From NCBI GenBank assembly GCA_028821515.1, contig JAPPGA010000055.1, positions 1-64,000 of the forward strand: a stretch of 64,000 nucleotides of DNA. The letters run 5' to 3'. Below, in pieces: positions 1 through 9,194 of the stretch. Below the pieces are notes generated by a model. The model was not told where the DNA came from and did no database searches. It was given only the letters and a program-made list of their open reading frames with translations. Every line of letters begins with the position of its first letter. Position 1 is the stretch's first letter. A program made the translations under genes and the position numbers. Source of the stretch: Gammaproteobacteria bacterium (GTDB lineage: Bacteria; Pseudomonadota; Gammaproteobacteria; Pseudomonadales; Azotimanducaceae).

Positions 1-143
1 TGCACGACGTCTGTTCCCTGCGCGTCAGCGCCCCGGCACGCCGGGGGGAATACTTTCATGGAAGTACGCCTCCGGCAACGGGGAAATGCCCGAACATCCT
101 TACGCGTCAGCGGTCGGGGATAATCCTCCCGCTGAAGGCTCCC
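1..143 (-). repeat. Palindromic tandem repeat, two units (one cut by window edge)
   Basis: Read on the minus strand, 143 down to 58 is an 86-base unit and 57 down to 1 is a second, more diverged and incomplete unit. Both align with the two 87-base units at 17755-17928; the best shared block is ccccgaccgctgacgcg. Each unit has a hairpin just before this block. In the outer unit it is perfect: ccccggcacgccgggg at 31-46, a 7-bp stem with a 2-base loop. In the inner unit the arms cagcgg (109-114) and ccgctg (129-134) pair. One frame of the inner unit encodes ASAVGDNPPAEGS, matching the translated repeat near rseC. I did not find transposase genes near it. Confidence 0.8.
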
Positions 144-221
144 TTTTCAGAGCATTCTTCTTCCACTCCCAAATGCGGCATGACATGATCCATACCGCCT
201 GTTCGTCCGCTGCCGATCACC

Positions 222-1268
222 ATGACCAGCTATTTCGTTCGTCGCTTCCTGCTGATCGCACCAACGTTCATTGGCGTCACCATCCTGGTATTCGTGCTTA
301 CACGGCTGGTGCCCGGCGGCCCCATCGAACGGATGCTGCAGGAGGCCGCGATGGCCGGCGGCGACTTCACGAGCGCCACGTCGGGGTTCGACGGCCATGG
401 CGGCAGCACGCTGTCCGACGAGCAGATCGAGGAACTGAAGGTCTACTACGGCTTCGACAAGCCGGTACTCGTCGCCTACGTGGAGTGGCTCGGCAAGGTG
501 CTCGTGCTGGATCTCGGCACGTCCACCCGGTACAACGACCCCGTGTGGGACACCATCAGGGATCGTCTTCCCATCTCCATCTTCTACGGAGTGGCGACCC
601 TGATCCTGACTTACGGCGTCTGTATTCCGCTGGGGATCGTCAAGTCGATCCGCCACAACACCACCTTCGACAACGTGAGTTCGGCCCTCGTGTTCTTCGG
701 CTATGCCATCCCCAGCTACATCGTCGGTATCGCGCTCCTGACCGCTTTCGCGGCGAATCTCGATTGGTTCCCCCTGGGCGGGTTCGTGGGCGACGACTTC
801 GACTCGCTCTCGGCCCCCGGGAAGGTGGTCGACGTGCTATGGCATGCGACGCTGCCGCTGCTGGCCTACATGGCCGGAGCCTTTGCGGTGACCACGATGC
901 TGATGAAGAACTCTCTCATGGACAACCTCGCCGCAGACTATGTGCGCACGGCCATTGCCAAGGGAATGGACTTCAGGCGTGCGGTGTTCGGACATGCGTT
1001 CCGCAACAGCCTGATTCCCATCGCCACGTCGTTCGGCAACATCATCACGCTGTTCCTGACAGGGTCCTTCCTGATCGAAAAGATATTCAACATCGACGGT
1101 TTCGGGCTGCTCGCCTTCGAGTCTCTTGTCGAGCGCGACTACCCCGTGGTGATGGGCGCACTGGTGCTCTCCTCGCTGCTGTTCCTGATCGGCAACATCC
1201 TCTCGGACATCTGCGTGGCCCTCGTCGACCCCAGGGTCAAGTTCGGTAGCGGCGAGTCGGCGCAGTGA
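222..1268 (+). CDS. yejB: YejB-like oligopeptide ABC transporter permease
   Basis: Inner-membrane permease of a peptide/nickel-class ABC importer. The 348-residue protein opens with the typical RRFLLIAPTFIGVTILVF membrane segment followed by the LVPGGP motif. It has the long periplasmic insert of the YejB subgroup (about residues 45-100) and ends in LVDPRVKF as YejB does. The BPD_transp_1 core, with the EAA-like loop around AIAKGMDFRRAVFGHAFRNS, lies at roughly residues 235-265. The start ATG at 222 directly precedes the first membrane helix. Its stop overlaps the next gene by four bases, so the two permeases are probably translationally coupled. In Escherichia coli YejABEF imports peptides including microcin C; the substrate here is unknown. 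Confidence 0.9.
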   Translation: MTSYFVRRFLLIAPTFIGVTILVFVLTRLVPGGPIERMLQEAAMAGGDFTSATSGFDGHGGSTLSDEQIEELKVYYGFDKPVLVAYVEWLGKVLVLDLGTSTRYNDPVWDTIRDRLPISIFYGVATLILTYGVCIPLGIVKSIRHNTTFDNVSSALVFFGYAIPSYIVGIALLTAFAANLDWFPLGGFVGDDFDSLSAPGKVVDVLWHATLPLLAYMAGAFAVTTMLMKNSLMDNLAADYVRTAIAKGMDFRRAVFGHAFRNSLIPIATSFGNIITLFLTGSFLIEKIFNIDGFGLLAFESLVERDYPVVMGALVLSSLLFLIGNILSDICVALVDPRVKFGSGESAQ

Positions 1269-2347
1269 GTCGCGGAGAACACAACGGCCAAAGCCCCTGG
1301 AAGCCGATGCTCAATCCGCTGACCATCAAGCAGTTGCAGCGCTTCAGGTCCATCAAGCGCGGCTACTATTCGGCGGTCATCCTTGCCGTCGCGCTGGTCC
1401 TGTCGCTGGGCGCGGAACTGCTGGTCAACAGCCGTGCCGTGGTAGTCCACTACCAGGGCGACCTCATCTTCCCGACCTACGGCGACGTGATTCCCGGGCG
1501 GACGTTCGGCCTCGATTACGACTACGAGACCAACTACCGGGAACTCAAGCGCCTGTTCGCCGAGAGGGATGAGGGCGACTGGGTGTTGATGCCGCCGGTG
1601 CCTTACGACGCGCTGGAAAACGACCTGAACCCGGGGACCTATCCACCTGACCCGCCCTCGTTCGCGAGCAGCCACTACCTCGGCACCGACTCCACCGGGC
1701 GCGATGTCCTGGCGCGCCTGGTCTACGGCTTCCGCCTCGCCTTCGGTTTCGCCTCCATCCTGCTGGCATGCAACTACTTCATCGGGATCACCCTGGGCTG
1801 CGCCATGGGGTTCTGGGGCGGGGCTTTCGACCTCCTGTTCCAGCGGCTTATCGAGATCCTGAACAACGTGCCGGTCCTCTACGTCATCATGATCGTCGCC
1901 AGCATCGTCGTGCAGAGCTTCTGGACCCTGCTGGCGGTGATGGTGTTCTTTGGATGGACGCAGATGACTTGGTATATGCGCACATCGACGTACAAGGAGA
2001 AGTCCCGGGAATACGTCCTTGCCGCGCGGGCCATGGGCGCGTCGAGCCCGCGCATGGTCTCAAGCCATATCCTCCCCAACACGATCTCCGTGATCGTGAC
2101 GTTCATCCCGTTTTCCATTGCCGGTGCCATTACCATGCTGACCGCGCTCGACTACCTCGGTTTCGGCCTGCCGCCGCCGACGCCAAGCTGGGGCGAGTTG
2201 CTTCAGCAGGGCACCAACCACCTGGAGTCGCCGTGGATCGTCACGTCGGTGGTCGTCGCCATGGTTCTGGTACTGTTGATGGTGACCTATGTCGGCGAGG
2301 CGATCCGCGAAGCGTTCGATCCGAAAAAGTTCACCTACTACGAATAG
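1265..2347 (+). CDS. yejE: YejE-like oligopeptide ABC transporter permease
   Basis: Second permease of the importer. The 360-residue protein has a membrane helix near residues 35-55 and then a long periplasmic segment typical of YejE. The canonical YLGTDSTGRDVLARLVYG motif at about residues 138-155 leads into the transmembrane core, and the EAA loop region around AARAMGASSPRMVSSHILPN is at 254-273. The protein ends EAFDPKKFTYYE, close to the YejE C-terminus. It begins inside the end of yejB (GTGA overlap) and is followed after 11 bases by the binding-protein gene, so all five transport genes look like one operon. Assignment rests on recalled similarity to YejE, not on a search. Confidence 0.9.
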   Translation: MSRGEHNGQSPWKPMLNPLTIKQLQRFRSIKRGYYSAVILAVALVLSLGAELLVNSRAVVVHYQGDLIFPTYGDVIPGRTFGLDYDYETNYRELKRLFAERDEGDWVLMPPVPYDALENDLNPGTYPPDPPSFASSHYLGTDSTGRDVLARLVYGFRLAFGFASILLACNYFIGITLGCAMGFWGGAFDLLFQRLIEILNNVPVLYVIMIVASIVVQSFWTLLAVMVFFGWTQMTWYMRTSTYKEKSREYVLAARAMGASSPRMVSSHILPNTISVIVTFIPFSIAGAITMLTALDYLGFGLPPPTPSWGELLQQGTNHLESPWIVTSVVVAMVLVLLMVTYVGEAIREAFDPKKFTYYE

Positions 2348-2358
2348 GAGCACGGCAC

Positions 2359-4347
2359 ATGACAAGACGCGCGACCCCGTGGCGGAGGGATTCCGGCTCG
2401 CGTGGGAACACGCCCGAGGCCACATCCTGCAGGGGTCGAACCTCGGTCATCGTTTGCGCCATGCTCGCCTGCTGTGCCGTTTTCGTCTCGTCCTGCGGGA
2501 CGGAAACGGTACCGACGGAGGACCCGACCGCCGTCGAGGCCCCCCGGGGCGTTCAGCTGCCGCCCCTGGAAGTGCGTGAAGGCGACGGCCTGCCGGCCTC
2601 GCTCCCGGCGGACCTGGTTTGGGAGACCAACGAGGAAGATCCTATCTTCGCGTCGCCGGAGGCCGTGCGTGGCGGCATCTTTCGCACCTGGATGCTCGCC
2701 TTCCCCCTCACCCTGCGCAGGGTGGGGCCGGACTCCAACGGTGCCTTCGCCGGCTTCCTGCGCTACAACCAGCTCGGACCGGTGACCTACCACCCCAATA
2801 CGCGCCGGCCGATCCCGTCACTGGCGACGCACTGGGCCTACGGTGCCGACGGACGCAGCATCTACTACCGCATCAATCCTCGCGCGCGCTGGTCGGACGG
2901 GGTACCGGTGACCGCCGACGACTTCGTTTTCGCTGTCCAGTTCATGCGCTCGAAGGAGATCGTCGCCCCCTGGTACAACAACTACTACACGGATCGCATC
3001 CGCGACGTGAAGCGATACGACGATCACACCATCGGCGTACAGGGCGCCGACCCGAAACCCCTCAACGAGATGCACTACTCCTACGGCATCGGTCCGCAAC
3101 CGAAGCACTTCCACGTACTCGATCAGGACTGGGTGAAGCGCACCAACTGGGAGATCGAACCGAACACCGGGCCCTACCAGATCAGCGAGGTCAGGAAGGG
3201 CAAGTACATTGACCTGTCACGCAAGGCCGACTGGTGGGGGGATGAGGTCAAGTACTACCGGTATCGCTTCAACCCCGACAAGGTGCGCGTGCGCGTCATC
3301 CGCGATGCCAACATCGCTTTCCAGCACTTCCGGAAGGGCGAACTGGACACCCTGAGCCTGGTGCTGCCGCATTTCTGGCACGAAAAGGCGACAGGGGGAC
3401 CCTTCGACGCCGGTTACATCGTGAAGTACTGGTTCTACAACGACCTTCCGGTGCCGTCCGCGGGAATGTTCCTGAACTCGGCCGATCCGATCCTGTCAGA
3501 TCGACAGGTTCGCCTCGGTCTCGCCCACGCCATGAACTTCGACCGCGTCATCGATACCGTCCTGCGCGGCGACTACCAGCGCCTGCCGACCTTCCAGCTC
3601 GGATTCGGCGACTACGACAACCGTGAGATCGAGCCGCGCGAGTTCGATATCGAAAAGGCGGGCGAGCACTTCGACGCTGCGGGATTCGACAAACGCGGCG
3701 GTGACGGCATCCGGGAACGCGACGGCCAGCGCCTGTCGCTGCGCGTCACCTACGGGAACCCGCAGCATACCGAGCGGCTGGTCGTCCTCAAGGAGGAGGC
3801 CAAGAAGGCCGGTGTCTCGCTGGAACTGCAACTTCTCGATTCCTCCGCGTCGTTCAAGCAGATGCAGGAGAAGAAACACCAGGTTGCCTGGATGACGTGG
3901 AACAGCCAGGGCCTGTCGCCGCGCTACTGGGAACACTTCCACTCAGAAAACGCCAACAGACCGCAGACCAACAACCTCGCCAACCATGCCGATCCCGCCA
4001 TGGACGAACTGATCATGGCGTACCGCGCCTCCGCGGACTTCGATGAAAGGGTGGCGCTCGCGCATCGCCTGGAACAGATGGTGCACGCCGCCGGCGTGGT
4101 GATTCCCACGTTCCAGGTGCCCTACACCCGCGACGGCGCGTGGCGTTGGGTCAAGCTTCCCGAATGGCTCGGCACGCGGACTTCCGGCACGCTGTTCAAT
4201 TCGCAGGCGAACTCCGCCGGCATCTTTTCCGCCGGAGGCCTGTTCTGGCTCGACCCCGAGGAAAAACGACGCACGCTGGAAGCCAAGGACGAAGGACACC
4301 CCTTCGAACCGGCCACCGTCGTGAACACGACCTACCAGACCCACTGA
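2359..4347 (+). CDS. Family 5 extracellular solute-binding lipoprotein (peptide ABC importer)
   Basis: Periplasmic substrate-capture component of the Yej-type importer. The start ATG at 2359 gives 662 residues; the same frame is open far upstream, but that part overlaps yejE. The N-terminus has a basic stretch and then a hydrophobic segment ending VFVSSCG, a plausible lipobox with the cysteine near residue 48. SBP_bac_5 features follow: RWSDGVPVTADDFVFAVQFM near residue 185, and a late segment ending in LFNSQANSAGIF. The usual family length is 550-620, so this one is slightly long because of an N-terminal linker. The substrate cannot be read from sequence; oligopeptides are inferred from the partner genes. 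The gene lies between yejE and two ATPase genes in the same direction. Confidence 0.88.
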   Translation: MTRRATPWRRDSGSRGNTPEATSCRGRTSVIVCAMLACCAVFVSSCGTETVPTEDPTAVEAPRGVQLPPLEVREGDGLPASLPADLVWETNEEDPIFASPEAVRGGIFRTWMLAFPLTLRRVGPDSNGAFAGFLRYNQLGPVTYHPNTRRPIPSLATHWAYGADGRSIYYRINPRARWSDGVPVTADDFVFAVQFMRSKEIVAPWYNNYYTDRIRDVKRYDDHTIGVQGADPKPLNEMHYSYGIGPQPKHFHVLDQDWVKRTNWEIEPNTGPYQISEVRKGKYIDLSRKADWWGDEVKYYRYRFNPDKVRVRVIRDANIAFQHFRKGELDTLSLVLPHFWHEKATGGPFDAGYIVKYWFYNDLPVPSAGMFLNSADPILSDRQVRLGLAHAMNFDRVIDTVLRGDYQRLPTFQLGFGDYDNREIEPREFDIEKAGEHFDAAGFDKRGGDGIRERDGQRLSLRVTYGNPQHTERLVVLKEEAKKAGVSLELQLLDSSASFKQMQEKKHQVAWMTWNSQGLSPRYWEHFHSENANRPQTNNLANHADPAMDELIMAYRASADFDERVALAHRLEQMVHAAGVVIPTFQVPYTRDGAWRWVKLPEWLGTRTSGTLFNSQANSAGIFSAGGLFWLDPEEKRRTLEAKDEGHPFEPATVVNTTYQTH

Positions 4348-4351
4348 CCCC

Positions 4352-5355
<1,004 letters not shown>

Positions 5356-5359
<4 letters not shown>

Positions 5360-6345
5360 GCACAGGGGCGGACGCGCCCCTGCTCCAGGTGCGAGGACTG
5401 ACCAAGCACTTCCCCGTGCGGGGCGGTGTCTTTCTGCGTACCGTCGGACATGTGCACGCCGTTGACGACGTCTCCTTCGACCTCGACACCGGCGAAACCA
5501 TCGGCCTCGTGGGCGAATCCGGGTGTGGCAAGAGCACCGTCGGCAAGACGCTGCTGCGCCTCTACGATCCCACCGCCGGCCGCGTATTCTTCGAGGGCCG
5601 GGACATCGCCACCATGAGCCGGATCGAACTCCGGCAGCTGCGCCGCGACATCCAGATCATCTTCCAGGACCCTTTCGAATCCCTCAACGCCCGGCACACC
5701 GTCGGCAAGATTCTCGAAGAACCTTTCCTCATCCACGGGCTGGGAACCACGGTGGAGCGCCGCCGCCGGGTCGACGAACTGCTGGAACGCGTCGGTCTCG
5801 ACGCCGGCGCCGCGAACCGGTTCCCGCACGAGTTCTCCGGTGGCCAGCGGCAACGCATCGGCATCGCGCGCGCAATCGCCCTCAAACCCCGCCTCATCGT
5901 CTGCGACGAGGCGGTGTCGGCTCTGGACGTATCCATCCAATCCCAGATCATCAACCTGCTGCTCGAACTGCAGGGGGAAATGCGCCTCGCCCTGATCTTC
6001 ATCGCCCACGACCTAGCGGTGGTAAAGCATGTCTCGAACCGCATCGCTGTAATGTACCTGGGCGAGGTGGTCGAAACCGCCGATGCGACGGACATCTACG
6101 AATCGCCGCGCCATCCCTACACAAAAGCGTTGATATCCGCCATTCCGGTTCCGGACCCGACCGCACAACGCGATCGGATCGTGCTCGTGGGCGATGTGCC
6201 GTCGCCCATTGACCCACCGCAGGGCTGCCGTTTCCACACCCGGTGCCGACACGCCCGGGACGATTGCCGAGAAAGAAAACCCGAGCTGACCGCAGCCGGC
6301 GACCGGGCAACGGTAGCGTGCCATTACTGGCGAAACTTAAGTTGA
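5356..6345 (+). CDS. Peptide ABC transporter ATP-binding protein (OppF/DppF type)
   Basis: Second ATPase of the importer. The ATG at 5356 (ATGA overlap with the previous gene) gives 329 residues. Walker A is GESGCGKST, the Q-loop lies in IIFQDPFESLNARHT, the signature is FSGGQRQRIGIARA, Walker B is LIVCDEAVSALDVS, and the switch histidine is in FIAHDLAV. The C-terminal extension has CRFHTRCRHARDDCRE, again with spaced cysteines. It corresponds to the C-terminal half of YejF or to OppF. It is the last gene of the importer operon and is followed by a hairpin at 6348-6370 and then a region of different composition. Confidence 0.93.
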
Positions 6346-6347
6346 CG

Positions 6348-6370
6348 GAACGAAACGCGAGTTTTCGTTC
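6348..6370 (+). terminator. Hairpin after importer operon, possible terminator
   Basis: Inverted repeat gaacgaaa / tttcgttc (8 bp, 7-base loop) starting three bases after the last ATPase stop. There is no T-run after it, so intrinsic termination is uncertain. It lies between convergent genes, where a terminator would be expected. Confidence 0.4.
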
Positions 6371-6466
6371 AGGTCGGGAATACAGAAAGCGAAAAGAACG
6401 AACCTCTGTCCGTGAATGCCGCAGGACCGGCGTGCATTGCTGTCGCCACACCGATGTATAGAGGTT

Positions 6467-7075
6467 CTAGCCGATCTCGTTGACAACGAAGCTAAGGCCA
6501 GAGTCGAATCTCGGCAACAACTTGCATCGGTGAGTCTGTAGCTCGTCCACCACTACCTGATCGTCGAAATCCTTGGAATTGCGATTCAAAAAGCACTTCC
6601 GGTCGTCCGGCGAACGTCCCCTGAGGTCAGAGACGACGGATGCGTATACGATGGCGTCCTGCGGAGAAAAATCGTGTGATTGCTGGTAACCGATCGATGC
6701 CTCAAGGACTGGACCATCCAACGGAATGACTTCTGCCACTCCAACAACCTTGGTGAGTACGTTCTGGAGATGCCGTACTCCCTCGTCAGCGCTACTGATG
6801 AGCAAAGCTGTGAGTTCTTCAAATCGATCAATGCGATCCGCGTAGCTTGCATTACGCGCGATCTGCTTCAGCTCATCGTCTAGAGCATGCTTGATCCTTC
6901 GTCGCTGGTTTCGGCGTCTGATCAGCGTTTCATACGGCTCTGCCAGCGAATAGGCAGGGATGACGAGAGTTACGCGACCGCTCTCACCAAGGCTCAGCAA
7001 CTCCTCGCAACTGGCAGACTGCTCCTGCAGAAGAGCAAGCTCCAACACGAAATTCGACTCGACATATACATTCAC
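6467..7075 (-). CDS. PIN-domain protein (putative RNase/toxin-like)
   Basis: A 202-residue protein beginning MNVYVESNFVLELALLQEQ, which matches the first strand and helix of PIN-domain ribonucleases with Glu5 in place of the usual first Asp. Further acidic residues in PIN-like positions are in SPQDAIVYASVV (about residue 140) and NRNSKDFDD (about residue 165). PIN domains are Mg-dependent RNases found in VapC-type toxins and RNA-processing enzymes; activity here is inferred. The GTG start overlaps the stop of the upstream nuclease-like gene by four bases (GTGA), so the two form one transcription unit. No VapB-like antitoxin with a recognisable DNA-binding fold is adjacent. Base composition is visibly less GC-rich than the flanks, suggesting acquisition. 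Confidence 0.75.
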   Translation of the reverse strand: MNVYVESNFVLELALLQEQSASCEELLSLGESGRVTLVIPAYSLAEPYETLIRRRNQRRRIKHALDDELKQIARNASYADRIDRFEELTALLISSADEGVRHLQNVLTKVVGVAEVIPLDGPVLEASIGYQQSHDFSPQDAIVYASVVSDLRGRSPDDRKCFLNRNSKDFDDQVVVDELQTHRCKLLPRFDSGLSFVVNEIG

Positions 7076-7530
7076 ACAAGCGCTTCATACTCGATTCGAC
7101 CGTCGCGAACCGCAGTGCCAAATCCAGACTCATCCAACCAATCCTGGTGGCATTTTCGGTCTTTCGTCGCCCTCGATGATCGAGTGAGGTCGCTGAGCCA
7201 AGCAGCGACGAGCATTTCAAATGCGTCACCACTAACGTTTCGAGGGTTCAGACCCGCATTATCAAAGTAGGGCGCAAAAACAGGCGTCAAGTCTGCGATG
7301 TGATTGGGTGGACATTCAACGGGATCATTTCCGGCGTCCTTCCATACGTAGAGTCGGTCGGGCGTGACCAGAAGAAAAAAGTCGGGATTCAATCGTCCCC
7401 CATGGGCGAGAATGTTGCGCCGCGTCTGAGCCGCCCACTCCGGCGAGGTTCCAGACCTGTTCTTTACCTCCGCTGTGGCTGTCAGACGACCGCTCGCATC
7501 ATACAGCGCGAGGTCCGCACACAGAGTCAT
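7072..7530 (-). CDS. Small PD-(D/E)XK-like nuclease candidate
   Basis: A 152-residue protein of unknown name. Near its N-terminus ADLALYDASG followed by TATAEVKNR gives a D...ExK arrangement like the core of PD-(D/E)XK nucleases, and PDFFLLVTPDRLYVWK looks like the following strand and helix. The C-terminal third (from about residue 95) seems to be a separate helical region. The ATG at 7530 is the only usable start after an in-frame TGA at 7551-7549, so the protein may lack an N-terminal part. It is coupled to the PIN gene by a GTGA overlap. Function in defence, toxin action or RNA/DNA turnover is not established; the nuclease fold is my reading of motifs only. Confidence 0.6.
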   Translation of the reverse strand: MTLCADLALYDASGRLTATAEVKNRSGTSPEWAAQTRRNILAHGGRLNPDFFLLVTPDRLYVWKDAGNDPVECPPNHIADLTPVFAPYFDNAGLNPRNVSGDAFEMLVAAWLSDLTRSSRATKDRKCHQDWLDESGFGTAVRDGRIEYEALV

Positions 7531-7763
7531 TTCAAGTTGCCGATCACTTCATCGGCCCGGGAGTATCTTCACGCTTGGACCGAGCGTCAAGTTGTCCAGA
7601 CTGCCGCGCTTGGCGGGACTCTTCGCGTGACCCCTACTGGCGAATACCAGCGTCAGGCAGGCCCTGTATGACTTCGTCGCACCTCCGTCCGATAACCCAC
7701 ACAAAATGGCGTTTTCAGAGAGAAACGCGCAAGGCAGGCGGATTCACTGTCGAAGAGAGTCCT
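7531..7763. other. Intergenic region upstream of nuclease/PIN pair
   Basis: No RNA gene or clear promoter seen. On the minus strand the frame of the nuclease gene is also open from 7743 to 7552 and is separated from it by a single TGA, so this may be the remains of a longer first gene or noncoding sequence. Confidence 0.4.
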
Positions 7764-8486
7764 CTATGCCAAGGGACGGTACACGTCGAAGCGCACCGTC
7801 CGGCCGGTCACGCGCCAGTCCGGGTCTCCGACCGTGGGGCCATGCGCCCGCTGTTTCATCACCACGCGGCTACGCGCGCAACGCAGCGCAAGCCCCAGCA
7901 GTTCCGACGGGTCGGTCACCTCGCCGACGATCTCTCGCAACACCTGCAACGGTCTTGCGGGCAGCGCGGTCTTGCTGCGCGGCGGGAACATGGGGTCGAG
8001 ATAGACGACGTCGTAACGCTCTGCGGGAACATTGCACATCCTCGATACTGCATCCGCCCATTCGGTCCGGGCGCGCAGGCCGCTGCGACGCAGGCGATCG
8101 TCCAGCATCGCAAAGACGAGCGGATGCGCTTCGAGCATCCGCACCCGGCATCCGAGTGCCGCCAGGGCGAGCCCGTCGGTGCCCCAGCCTGCGGTGGCAT
8201 CAAGGACGCGCACACCCGGACCCGCATCGCAGGCGCGCGCCAGTGCCGTGTTCCGCGAGCGACGGCGGTCGCGCACCCCGTCAGAAAGGCGAAAGCGTCC
8301 GTCGCCCTTTCGCAGCAGCAGTCCGTCCCTGCCGGCGAACAGATACCAGCCTGAATCCGGAACGTCCCCCGGCGCCACGGCGAATCCTGCGGGAAGCCTT
8401 CGCGCTATCTCGCGCGCGAGGCACTCCGCCGAGGCATTGAAGAATATGGAGGCTCCATGGTCCGGCATCAGTGCGCGTGCCGCCAT
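7764..8486 (-). CDS. rsmJ: 16S rRNA (guanine1516-N2)-methyltransferase RsmJ
   Basis: Class I SAM-dependent methyltransferase that methylates G1516 of 16S rRNA in E. coli. The 240-residue length fits the family. SAM-binding motif I appears as VLDATAGWGTDGLALAALG (about residues 94-112), followed by the acidic residue of motif II in RMLEAHPLV. The family-specific DVVYLDPMFPPRSKTAL, with a PMxP catalytic-loop signature, is at about 160-176. The N-terminal third is the variable RsmJ cap. The gene follows tsaB with a 15-base gap in the same direction and may be its operon partner. Confidence 0.9.
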   Translation of the reverse strand: MAARALMPDHGASIFFNASAECLAREIARRLPAGFAVAPGDVPDSGWYLFAGRDGLLLRKGDGRFRLSDGVRDRRRSRNTALARACDAGPGVRVLDATAGWGTDGLALAALGCRVRMLEAHPLVFAMLDDRLRRSGLRARTEWADAVSRMCNVPAERYDVVYLDPMFPPRSKTALPARPLQVLREIVGEVTDPSELLGLALRCARSRVVMKQRAHGPTVGDPDWRVTGRTVRFDVYRPLA

Positions 8487-8501
8487 ATCGGCAGACCGCC
8501 G

Positions 8502-9188
8502 CTACCCATCTGGCGAGGATGCCGGCTCCTGCCGGACCTGGTCCATCTTCCGCCACGGCGAGTCTCCTTCGACGTAGAACGGCACCGCCCGGTCCGGATC
8601 GAGTTTTGGCCGGCCCGACGCCAGGGTTCCCACCACGGCGGCCCGCAACGGCTGTTCGCGACGAACGAGCAACCAGCCGTCGGGAATGTCGGCCGGCATA
8701 TCTTCGGGAACCAGCGTATCGAAGGCTTCGCAGTCGAGCCCCGCCGGGGCAAAGCGATAACGCGCTGCGTAGACCCAGCCGGACCTCGCACCACGCGCCA
8801 CGACAACACCCTGGGCCATGCCGTTGCGTTGCCGAACCTGCTCGGCGGCGACCTCCGAGGTCGGTACACGTATGACGGGAAGACCTCCTCCCAGGGCGAT
8901 TCCCTGGGCAATCGCCGCGCCTATCCGCACGCCGGTAAAGGAGCCCGGCCCGGCGGAAAACGCCACGGCTTCAAGGCATCCGGCGTCGAGGCCCGCGGCA
9001 GCCATCACCGCATCCACCATCTCGAGGGCCAGGGCGTTGTGCCGTCTGGGAGCTATCCGTGTCAGCTCCAGTACTTCGCTTTCGCTGACGAGCGCCACCG
9101 AGCACGCCGACCCCGTTGTTTCGACCGCGAGAATTGCCCCAGCCCGCTCCGTTTCGCGGTAGGCTGGTTGCGGCGCTCCTGTAACCAT
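8502..9188 (-). CDS. tsaB: tRNA threonylcarbamoyladenosine biosynthesis protein TsaB
   Basis: Structural partner of TsaD in forming t6A37 of ANN-decoding tRNAs. The ASKHA-fold N-terminus reads ILAVETTGSACSVALV, and the family hallmark FSAGPGSFTGVRIG is near residues 78-91. Length 228 fits TsaB. The only standard start is the ATG at 9188, which adds about 15 residues before the conserved first strand. That start is only six bases from the moeA ATG on the other strand, so each gene's promoter must lie inside the other's coding region or further away. rsmJ follows in the same direction. Confidence 0.92.
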   Translation of the reverse strand: MVTGAPQPAYRETERAGAILAVETTGSACSVALVSESEVLELTRIAPRRHNALALEMVDAVMAAAGLDAGCLEAVAFSAGPGSFTGVRIGAAIAQGIALGGGLPVIRVPTSEVAAEQVRQRNGMAQGVVVARGARSGWVYAARYRFAPAGLDCEAFDTLVPEDMPADIPDGWLLVRREQPLRAAVVGTLASGRPKLDPDRAVPFYVEGDSPWRKMDQVRQEPASSPDG

Positions 9189-9194
9189 CGACCC

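Noticed and set aside
8457-9194. A longer moeA reading frame reaching back to 8457
   Set aside because: The extension is antisense to tsaB and lacks MoeA similarity; the ATG at 9195 fits the family.
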